Assembly: GCA_016618085.1 (NCBI GenBank)
Contig: JABLTG010000042.1
Coordinates: 1-64,000, forward strand
Source of the DNA: Neovahlkampfia damariscottae
Lineage: Eukaryota; Heterolobosea; Selenaionea; Neovahlkampfiida; Neovahlkampfiidae
Direction of reading: 5' to 3'
DNA: 64,000 nucleotides
Positions 56,593 to 64,000 of this stretch are shown in pieces. The position numbers and the translations under genes were made by a program. The notes beneath the pieces are model-generated. The model was not told where the DNA came from. It saw nothing but the letters and a program-made list of their open reading frames with translations, and ran no database searches. Each line of letters opens with the position of its first letter. Within the stretch, counting starts at the first letter, position 1.

Positions 56593-57567
56593 TTAATAAT
56601 TTTTAGGTAATTCATTTATTAATTGATTTATAAAATCCATTGTATTTAAATCATTTTTTAATTTTATTTTATGAGATAAGACATTTGACGAAATTAAATT
56701 TACATCTGAATAGGTAACAAAAGATTTTGAATTTAAAACAGCAAATGATTTTGATGCTATTTCTAAAGATTTAATTGAACTTGTTAATGGTTTTATTATA
56801 ACATCATTTTGTAAACGAATTGAAACTATAATATCTCTACAATATTGTTCAATTAAATTTGATAATTTTAAATTTTGAAAAGATGATTGTAATGATTTTA
56901 ATTGTAAATTATTTGAAATATCTTTTGATTCTTTATTACAAAATAATAAAAATTGATTTAATAAATTTAAATTTAAATTTGATATTGAATTAAAAGTTGA
57001 AAAGAACATTAAATTTGGATTTAATAAAAAGGTCTTTCCTTTAATTTCAAACTTTTTATGAATCATAATTTCCATTAAAATATTTTGTGTTTTTTTATTT
57101 AATTTATCAATATTATATAGAATAGAAATATTATTTTGTAAATATGGTGGTGTATTATCATCTTTAATATCTTCTTCACTTGATTCAATATTTTTATTTT
57201 TTTGAAAATTATGTTTTGCTGATACTAAAATACGATTCTTTGTTGGTTTTTTTGATAATATTATTTCCGTTATCGTTTCTTCATCTTCATCATCTTCATC
57301 ATCTTCTTCTTGTTGTTCATCATAATCACCACTACGTAAACTATTTGTTTCTTTTTTTCTAAATTTTGGTATTGGATTTGGTGGTTGAATAAAAAATATG
57401 AACAATTCATCAGCTGTTGTATTCTTTGAACAATATAAAATTGAACATGTTTCAGTATAAAGTGATATTATATTTTGTATAATTTCAATATTCTTAAATT
57501 TTGATGTGTCAACTAATAATGATTCTTGACAAGCAAAACAACTCAATAAACATTCACTCAAATTCAT
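56593..57567 (-). CDS. MoxR/magnesium-chelatase-like AAA+ protein lacking a recognisable Walker A
   Basis: A 324-residue single-exon protein. It contains ISILYNIDKLNKKTQNILMEI and GKTFLLNPNLMFFSTFNSI, corresponding to the Walker B/sensor 1 region of MoxR and CHLI ATPases (IDELN, LLxxM, PNFxxIATxN). The lid-type region YCRDIIVSIRLQNDV, then SFVTYSDVNLISSNVLSHKI, is well kept (MoxR YVRDIVxALRxxxxV and VTPxDVxxxAxxVLxHR). A GxxGxGKT motif is not seen, and the Asp-Glu of Walker B is ID-K here, so ATP hydrolysis is doubtful. Fungi and other protists have related degenerate proteins. Acidic insertion near residue 80-95 (EQQEEDDEDDEDEE). Confidence 0.6.
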   Translation of the reverse strand: MNLSECLLSCFACQESLLVDTSKFKNIEIIQNIISLYTETCSILYCSKNTTADELFIFFIQPPNPIPKFRKKETNSLRSGDYDEQQEEDDEDDEDEETITEIILSKKPTKNRILVSAKHNFQKNKNIESSEEDIKDDNTPPYLQNNISILYNIDKLNKKTQNILMEIMIHKKFEIKGKTFLLNPNLMFFSTFNSISNLNLNLLNQFLLFCNKESKDISNNLQLKSLQSSFQNLKLSNLIEQYCRDIIVSIRLQNDVIIKPLTSSIKSLEIASKSFAVLNSKSFVTYSDVNLISSNVLSHKIKLKNDLNTMDFINQLINELPKNY

Positions 57568-57610
57568 TGGTTGAATTTTTTAAAGATTTGATTGGATAAT
57601 TATAGTTTAT

Positions 57611-58771
57611 TTATAATTTTGATTTTTTTAATATTTGATTTATTTTTTCAAGAATCATTTGTGCTGAACCTAATGATAATGTAACACCTGCACCACCATG
57701 ACCATAATTATGAATTACTTTTGAATCATTTATTATTTCCAATTCCAATCTAACTTTTGATCTAACAGGTCTCAAACCAACAGCACTTGATATAATTTGA
57801 CCATTTTGAATTTCTGGAAATAAATTTGATGCTGCTTTTTTTATAATTCTTTCTTGATCATCTTTATTTATTTCTAAATTTAATGAATATTTTGACATTC
57901 CACCAACAATTATTGTATTATTTAATCTTGGAATTACATATGGAATTATTTCAGGATCATCAATATCAAAATCTTCTTGACAATGAAATTCATTAATATT
58001 TGATTTCATTATTAATACATGTCCTTTTTTTGGCGTCATTTCTTTATCATTTGGACCTACAAGAAATGAGAAATATTTGTTGAGATTTACATAAATCAAC
58101 TGCACCTGAACCACAACAATTAACAATTAAATCAAATTTTTTTAAAAATGTTTCTTCTTTCAATGGTTTTAATTCTTTAATCAATAATTTTCCATTTAAA
58201 TTTAAGAATCTTTTTAAAAGAAATTCTAAAAAAATTGGACTATCAATACAAGGTGATGTAAATTCTATTCCATAATCATATAAATTATGTAGAGATTTCT
58301 TTAAAATATCATTTTTATCATTTGATTGATTTATATATTTTGGTTGAAATTTATTGGTCATCCAAACTAATTATTCAATAATTTAAATATTCATTGTTTA
58401 CTTGGTATTTCAAGAAAATTCTTTGTCAAAGAATATCCTTTTCTTAAAATAATACCTGTTTCATTTGATGGAAATTTCTTTCGAAGAAGTTCAAATTCAT
58501 CAAATGAAATATCAACCATTCTTTGTATTTCATTATCAATAGTACAAAAAGCAGGTTCAAATAAAGCTCCTTCCCATTTTTGAATTTAAATTATATTTTG
58601 ACAAACCTGCCACTTGAGAACATGATTTAGATAAACTCTTTGTAACAATAGTGACGTTATGATAACCATTTTCTAAAAGTTTAACACCTGTTGATAATCC
58701 AATAACACCTTTGTTTAAGTTTAATATAGTTTACCTGAACCAATGATTAGAATGTTCACTTCACTCTTCAT
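57611..58771 (-). CDS. D-amino-acid oxidase / D-aspartate oxidase, peroxisomal
   Basis: FAD-dependent oxidase of the DAO family. The first exon starts MKSEVNILIIGSG, the GxGxxG dinucleotide fold, followed by GVIGLSTGVKLLENGYHNVTIV. Later exons include LIVNCCGSGAVDL, PKKGHVLIMKS, the DPEIIPYVIPRLNNTIIVGG block, GLRPVRSKVRLELE and the family signature VIHNYGHGGAGVTLSLGSA. It removes amino groups from D-amino acids and yields H2O2. The last three residues SKL form a classical PTS1 peroxisomal signal. PEX3 is present in this window. Substrate choice (neutral or acidic D-amino acids) is not decided. Several short introns. Confidence 0.93.
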
Positions 58772-58817
58772 TCAATAATTTTGTTTTAACCAATAAAAAG
58801 AAAAAAAGAATTGTTCT

Positions 58818-59981
58818 TTATTGTATTTTTGATTTTTCAACTGATTCAAATAATTTATCAAAACTGTCTCCAACTCCATTTATTGGTGTTGGAGAAAGTT
58901 TTGGTTCTGAATTAAAATTTGGATAATAATCAGCAGATAACTTGTTTTCGATTTGTTCAGATTGTTCGTTTTCTTTTGTTACATCAACGTTGGAATTTAA
59001 TTCATTATGAATAGGTGAACTAATGTTTAATTTTTCTTGTTCAGGTAATGAAGCATTTGTTGATTGAAAACTTGTTTCCAACAGTAAAGGTTCAGGCATA
59101 TGATTTAATGGTTGTGGTGCCATTGTTGTTGAATTATTAAGATCTTGAGAAAAATTTTCAACAACAGGAGCATTTGGTAATTGACTGATTCCTGTAGAAA
59201 TATCTGACAATGGTAAGTCATTTGGTAAATTATCTACAATGTTTGATAGAACAGAGAACTTTGAAGAATCAATGTTTTGATCAGTTTCGTTTGGTTGTTG
59301 TTCTCCATGTTTTGTATCATTTATATTTAGAGTAGTTTCACTATTATGATCTAAATTAGGTGTTTGAGGTGTTATAATATATTCCATTCCTCCTTGTTGA
59401 GTTGGATTCAATAAATCTTTTTGAGGTAAAACTAATTCAGATAAAGTTGGTTCTGTTAATTTTGAAACTTCTTCAATAATTTTATCAGTTTTTGGAACTA
59501 TTTCTCCATTTTCATTTTGATTTAATAAACTTGATTTTATATTCATTCTTTCATTGCATCTTGAAATTGAATTTGAAACATTGATCGAGGTATTTATTAA
59601 AACATTTTCGTTTGTTGAATTTGTTGGTACATACTGATTGATGTTCAATATTTTTGGTAGTTGAACTTGATTCTTTTTGACTGAATTAAACTGTTTCACC
59701 AGTACAGTTCCATTTTGAAATGGTGGCAATAAATTAGGCTTTTGAATTTTTTGAATCGCTGGAAATATTTTAGACGGTTTTGGCTGTGAATAATTGCTGT
59801 CTCTACATTCAATACCTGCTTCTTTGCAGTGTTTGCAAGGTCTTTCAAATCCACATCGTTGATGTCTTGAACGACAACTCAAGCATGCTTTTGACACTCT
59901 AACTCTTCCATTTGTATTTGGATGAATTTTCTTCTTTTTTTTTAAGTTTTTTCTATTTCTTGTTTCACTTTCCACTTCCAT
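58818..59981 (-). CDS. Zn(II)2Cys6 binuclear-cluster transcription factor
   Basis: A 387-residue single-exon protein. The N-terminal zinc cluster is CLSCRSRHQRC, GFERP, CKHCKEAGIEC: six cysteines spaced C-x2-C-x6-C-x5-C-x2-C-x6-C, the binuclear Zn2Cys6 pattern well known from fungi and also found in amoebozoans. A basic stretch before it (RNRKNLKKKKKIHPN) is a likely nuclear signal. The remainder is Asn/Gln/Ser/Pro-rich and looks disordered with no fungal middle-homology region. It probably binds DNA; targets are unknown. Confidence 0.83.
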   Translation of the reverse strand: MEVESETRNRKNLKKKKKIHPNTNGRVRVSKACLSCRSRHQRCGFERPCKHCKEAGIECRDSNYSQPKPSKIFPAIQKIQKPNLLPPFQNGTVLVKQFNSVKKNQVQLPKILNINQYVPTNSTNENVLINTSINVSNSISRCNERMNIKSSLLNQNENGEIVPKTDKIIEEVSKLTEPTLSELVLPQKDLLNPTQQGGMEYIITPQTPNLDHNSETTLNINDTKHGEQQPNETDQNIDSSKFSVLSNIVDNLPNDLPLSDISTGISQLPNAPVVENFSQDLNNSTTMAPQPLNHMPEPLLLETSFQSTNASLPEQEKLNISSPIHNELNSNVDVTKENEQSEQIENKLSADYYPNFNSEPKLSPTPINGVGDSFDKLFESVEKSKIQ

Positions 59982-60070
59982 CTTCTCTTCAAATTATAAA
60001 ATTCCGATTGGTTTAATAACCGGAATAAAAAGTCCGAACCAATCAAATATTTTCCTCAAAATTTTTATTA

Positions 60071-61903
60071 TTATTCTTGTTCCAAATACTCAAAGTCTTC
60101 ATCATCTTCTTCTTCTTCTTTTTCTTTTTCTTTTGCTTTCAATTGAAATACGTAATATGTTAATAAACCAATCACCACTAAAAGTATAACAGTGGTTGCA
60201 GAATACAATGTGATAAAGAAATATAAATCAACAACTGGTTTATCATCAGGGTCTTCATAAACACCATTATATAAATCAGCAACACCAAAATATTTAAAAT
60301 TGGATTCTGGTTCTCCTCTGAATGAGATTGGTAATAAAAGTGATAAACATCCATTTGATGGTTCAACATCTGGATTTTGTAAAAATGACATTAAAATTTG
60401 CATTCCACAATCATCATTTGTTCCATTTGTTGATGACACAGGTGAATTCATAATTACAAAATGATTTGCATTTGAAATAATATAGGAGTATTTGTTTTTT
60501 GAAATAATATTTTTTGAAAATTCTTCTGCATACTTCAATGGTGTTTGTGAATCAATTTTTGAACTTAAAATTAAAACCGAAACATCATTATCCGAAAAAG
60601 TTTTGTTAAAGAATTCATTTTTTTCTGAAATTGGCCATTGATTAATTAAGTCAAATGATTTATAAGAATTTCCAAATCCAAAATAACTATCTTTGTATTT
60701 TTGTTTTAATTCTTCACTTGAAGGTATATTATTCATTGTACCCCAAAGTTCAGAATAAAATACATGTCTTTTCATTATGGAAGAATGTTGTGGTGTTGAT
60801 AATGGAACTGAATTTCTTTCTTCATACAATTCAATTGATTTATGTAAAACTGGTACATCATATTCATCACATCTATCTAAACGAAATAATAAAGCAGGTA
60901 ACACATCTCTACTATAATAATTCATTGTTAATTCAGCCATAAAATTTCTCCAAAAATCAATGTTATGCTCTGTTGTGACTTCTGAACAAGTGCCATTCAA
61001 AAATACTCTTTCAAAAACTTTTGAAACATATTCTTTCACATTTTTTTGAAATAATTCTCCTGATGGTCCGGTTTCAAGGGTTTCTTTTGAACAGTAATAA
61101 TTTTTTTGACATTCTTTTAAAATTTCAATTCCAGCTTCATTTATATTTTCGTCTTGGTGGTAAAAAAGTGTTCTATTTTTGTCATCGCCTGATGGTGAAA
61201 AAGGACTATCAAGAATAACAGCTGAAACTAAACTTGGCTTCATTTGCATCAATTGATTGATTACTAAACTTCCATATGACAATCCATAAATAAAAACTTT
61301 TTTGTTAGATTTAATATTTTTTAAAATTTCATAAATGTCTTTTGCAATAGTGCTGGTTGAAAATCCATTAACTTCATTTTTTGGATAATTTTCTTTGAAT
61401 TCTTCAATACAAGATGGAAATTCTTCTTCAGTTATTCTTACACCTCCTTCGGAGCCAGATGTTTCTGCTTGTGTATGGATACATGATAAACGTTCAGATC
61501 TACCAACACCTCGATGTTCAATACTATAAATATCAAAGTCTCCTTTTAATTTTGTAAAAAGAGTATCCATTAAAAAATCTAATTCTGAGCTTGATTTTCC
61601 TAAAGAACCACCAGAAAGAAACAAAATATTATTTGAACTGGTTGATATCTTTCTTTTCAAGTGAACTTTAATTTTTTTTTCTCCAGTAGTGCCATTTAGT
61701 AAGTTGGTTTTAAAAATTGAACATTCTGCTTGTTCGATTAATTTTTTATCAATAGAATTTATGGTTTTTTGATAATTTTTTCCACCAGAAACTGAAAATG
61801 TTTTGGTTTTGATTATATTTGTGTACAGATTACATTGTTTCCATGTAAGTTGAGAAGAGCAAACTCCGAAGAAAAAAACCGCAACAAATAATTTCCAAAT
61901 CAT
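60071..61903 (-). CDS. Secreted-type alpha/beta hydrolase, S33 (TAP-like) peptidase, membrane anchored
   Basis: The start MIWKLFVAVFFFGVCSSQLT is a signal peptide. The alpha/beta core includes NILFLSGGSLGKSSSE, the IEHRGVGRSERLSC block, the nucleophile elbow YGLSYGSLV (GxSxG) and VLILSSKIDSQTPLKYAEEF (Asp) with NANHFVIMNSP (His), which together make a Ser-Asp-His triad. Cys pairs suggest disulfides in the lid. A transmembrane helix near the C-terminus (TTVILLVVIGLLTYYVFQL) and an acidic tail follow. The layout is that of a tripeptidyl-aminopeptidase-like secreted hydrolase turned into a type I membrane protein. The ATG at 61903 is used since an upstream TTG extension lies in the CCAAT promoter. 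Single exon, about 610 residues. Confidence 0.8.
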   Translation of the reverse strand: MIWKLFVAVFFFGVCSSQLTWKQCNLYTNIIKTKTFSVSGGKNYQKTINSIDKKLIEQAECSIFKTNLLNGTTGEKKIKVHLKRKISTSSNNILFLSGGSLGKSSSELDFLMDTLFTKLKGDFDIYSIEHRGVGRSERLSCIHTQAETSGSEGGVRITEEEFPSCIEEFKENYPKNEVNGFSTSTIAKDIYEILKNIKSNKKVFIYGLSYGSLVINQLMQMKPSLVSAVILDSPFSPSGDDKNRTLFYHQDENINEAGIEILKECQKNYYCSKETLETGPSGELFQKNVKEYVSKVFERVFLNGTCSEVTTEHNIDFWRNFMAELTMNYYSRDVLPALLFRLDRCDEYDVPVLHKSIELYEERNSVPLSTPQHSSIMKRHVFYSELWGTMNNIPSSEELKQKYKDSYFGFGNSYKSFDLINQWPISEKNEFFNKTFSDNDVSVLILSSKIDSQTPLKYAEEFSKNIISKNKYSYIISNANHFVIMNSPVSSTNGTNDDCGMQILMSFLQNPDVEPSNGCLSLLLPISFRGEPESNFKYFGVADLYNGVYEDPDDKPVVDLYFFITLYSATTVILLVVIGLLTYYVFQLKAKEKEKEEEEDDEDFEYLEQE

Positions 61904-62059
61904 TTCCAAAACAAATGATTGGACCAAATAAACCTATAATAAATCTACTTGTCCAGTTAAAAATTTTTCAGAAGAAGTGAAAAAAAAATTAAAAAAAAAA
62001 TTGGACATTTATCCAATCAATATTCATTGACCGTTAGCCAATCAAACAGTTCTTGTACA

Positions 62060-63813
62060 ATGTCAAACAAAAATCGGCAGTTTGTAGAGATTCAAGCTTC
62101 ACACATTGAGAATCCTTTGGACATTCACACCTTCAAACTAGAATATGGATCATATTGGAAAGATTTTTTTGAACTTGCAGAAATCAAATTTAAACGTGGA
62201 TGTTCAAGAGTATTTTGGAACACACACCAATCCACAGGAGAAATATATTTTGATGCAATTGTAACTGAAGGTTTCTTTAAAGATAACAACCAAGTTTTAT
62301 TTACGGGTCAATTTGGGTACAAACCACCACAAAAAATAAAAAAAAAAAATAGTGGAAGTTTTTTTGGAAATAATTTAATATCTTCAAAAAATACAAACCG
62401 AGGATCAAAAGATTCACCAAGAGAACTTGAAATTAATGAATTTGCTGAAATTAGTTACCCAGTAAAAAAAAAAAAAAAAAAATTAATGTATTTTGAAGAT
62501 AAACTTTAAATCTGGTATAAGTATAAAAACCGATTCAAAAGATGGGTCTTTAACTGGTGTTCCTTCAAGTTGGCAAGGTATGATTGGAGAAGAAGACAAT
62601 ATCAAGCATATGAAATTAGACGAAGAAGTTCAAATACCTGAACAATTAAAAGTACAAAGAAAATATGAAACTAATGGATTTAATCCTAATGGTGAAATAT
62701 CTAGACCTCAAGGAATGATAAGAACAACAACTGATACTATGAAAATATTACCACCTGAGATTAGAAGACTATTAGAAGATAAACAAAGTCAACCTTCAAA
62801 TTTTATAATAAAATCAAATACAAATGAAGAAGATGACCAAAAAGTTGAAGACTCTTCAAGAGGTTCAGGTGAATCAAAGAAACCACATTTACAAGATTAT
62901 CTTTCAATTGAAGATCCTTCAGAATTATTTTTAGATATTAAAAAAATTGAAAATACAGATAATCATTTTCAAGCTATAAATGCAAAAGATGGTTGGATAT
63001 GTTGTATTGAAGTAATTCCTATTGACGAACGTACAAATATTGAAGCATTAGAAAATCAACTATTTATCAACGATGAACTTTCAAGTAAAGTCAATTTACC
63101 AAAACTTTATGGTTGTTATTGTAATGCGCAAGATTTATGGGTTAGATTTTTTTAACTTTAATTCACATAATTTAGATTGTAACAGAATTTATTGAAGGTG
63201 AAACTTTAGAACAAAAATTGAAAAAAGAAAAAGAATTTAAAGAAGAAGATATAAGAAAAATAGCAAAATCTATTTTAGAAAATTTGAAAATATTTGAAGA
63301 AAATTTGCTGGTATATGGTAATTTAGCTTGTAGAAATATTTTGATCACCGAAGATAAAATGTATTTCAGTAAGAAAAAATTATTTAAAAAAAAAAAAAAA
63401 AAAATAGCTAGCTTATTATATTCTGTAATTTTGAATCAAAAAGGTGATAAAATATTCTCAGATCAAGGAAATCCATGTATTATTCAATTTTGTTTATTAA
63501 CCATTTATTCATAGATTACATGGCACCAGAAATAATAATAGGGAAGAGTGGATATGATATGAGTGCAGATATTTGGAGTTTTGGGTTAATTATGATTGTT
63601 TTAGCGAAGGGTGTACATCCATATTCACTTTTAACACCAATGGAAGCTATGATTGAAATTGTAACAAAATCACCCCCTTCATTGGATGACGAAACTCAAT
63701 TTTCTTCAGCTTTTATCAATTTTGTTTCGTGTTGTTTATCACCAAAACCAAAAAAAAGAGCAAATGTTTCTGTATTATTAAATCATCCTTTTATAACAAA
63801 TGGTGATAAATAA
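62060..63813 (+). CDS. PAK-like pseudokinase with degenerate CRIB and PH-like domain
   Basis: Exons splice to about 535 residues. An N-terminal PH-like part (YWKDFFELAEIKFKRGCSRVFW) is followed by ISYPINFKSG and the rest of a CRIB-like motif, SLTGVPSSW, in which the usual His residues are lost. A STE20-like kinase fold then runs from INAKDGWICCIEVIPIDERTN through VYGNLACRNILITED and GNPYYMAPEIIIGKS to DIWSFGLIMIVLAKGVHPY. The catalytic residues are gone: VAIK Lys is Glu, HRD is YGN, DFG is SLL. The APE motif and structural residues remain, so it is a pseudokinase fold. At least five introns are present; one has a run of A about 18 long. It is the last complete gene and looks like a Rho/Rac-pathway scaffold. 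Confidence 0.75.
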
Positions 63814-64000
63814 ATCTTCTATTTATTCATTTTTTTTTAAAAAAATAAAATAAAAAAAAATAACGGTCAAATTAAATTTTTAACATTGTAGAGAGAATAA
63901 ATGATAATATCACTTTTAAAATTGAATGAATGAAAAAAAAAAGAGTACATCAACACAAACCAATCAAAACAATCCTAATAATTCATTGGTCAATTCTCTA
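63814..64000. other. Downstream region at the right edge
   Basis: No gene is visible in the last 187 bp, which are AT-rich. CCAATCAAA near 63960 and ATTGGTC near 63986 suggest the promoter of a gene beyond the window. Confidence 0.4.

Noticed and set aside
63488-63510. A 23-nt intron in the PAK-like gene
   Set aside because: A donor slightly upstream (GTATTATTC) gives a 38-nt intron and the exact conserved GNPYYMAPE junction.
1-64000. Operons, ribosome binding sites, riboswitches
   Set aside because: The window is eukaryotic with spliceosomal introns and monocistronic layout; none of these can be supported.

Overview
The window is a chromosome end of an AT-rich, intron-rich free-living eukaryote. 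It opens with about 124 bp of C-rich telomeric repeat (CCCAAA with CCCCAAA and CCCAA variants; G-strand TTTGGG-like). Introns are almost all 26-50 nt GT-AG introns, coding DNA is strongly A/T-biased with Asn/Lys/Glu-rich low-complexity stretches, and intergenic gaps are tiny. A mitochondrial cytochrome c1 with a normal CxxCH haem site, PEX3 plus a peroxisomal SKL-ended oxidase, nicastrin, two RhoGEFs, a Zn2Cys6 factor and mTORC1 regulators fit an aerobic, amoeboid unikont-like protist (Amoebozoa or a neighbouring lineage). I cannot place it more closely from sequence alone.

Layout. 1-3000 is subtelomeric: telomere, a tRNA-Phe(GAA), a decayed pogo/Tigger-type transposase next to it, and a broken retroelement scrap. 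From 3039 onward genes are packed on both strands. 3-9 kb: MidA-like methyltransferase, cytochrome c1, BTB-BACK-SPRY protein, Mediator-11-like protein, LAMTOR2, divergent acyl-CoA-oxidase-like protein. 9-20 kb: a BLTP3/SHIP164-type lipid-transfer protein, KICS2 of KICSTOR, proteasome RPT5, eIF3f, a TLC protein. 20-24 kb: SPCS3, a small membrane protein, mitochondrial EF-P, CMC2, HGH1, a RING-H2 protein. 24.4-25.6 kb: a 1.13-kb transposon with perfect 8-bp target duplications that carries a glycosyltransferase-like gene. 25.8-33 kb: RidA, CFD1/NUBP2, a Ras-like GTPase, a LIM protein, a seven-helix membrane protein, TRM7. 33-46 kb: two RhoGEFs, a Cys-rich Pmp3-like protein, a WWE protein, PEX3, CTNNBL1, nicastrin, SNU13, NFS1. 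46-64 kb: a nucleotidyltransferase, RPRD1-like CID protein, a PhyH dioxygenase, CWC22, RBM39-like, an RCC1 protein, small membrane proteins, a MoxR-like AAA+ protein, D-amino-acid oxidase, a Zn2Cys6 factor, an S33-type peptidase and a PAK-like pseudokinase.

How it works together. Several genes fall into shared pathways without being operons: splicing (SNU13, CWC22, CTNNBL1, RBM39-like), Fe-S assembly (NFS1 mitochondrial, CFD1 cytosolic), mTORC1 control at the lysosome (LAMTOR2, KICS2), peroxisome (PEX3, D-amino-acid oxidase, possibly the oxidase-like protein) and Rho/Rac signalling (two RhoGEFs, PAK-like pseudokinase). Genome architecture is the most striking feature: divergent genes share promoters of about 46-51 bp holding CCAAT boxes in either orientation, and convergent genes end 1-8 bp apart or with overlapping stop codons. 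Exon structures given here were deduced by eye from splice sites, reading frame and family similarity; none was tested against transcripts.
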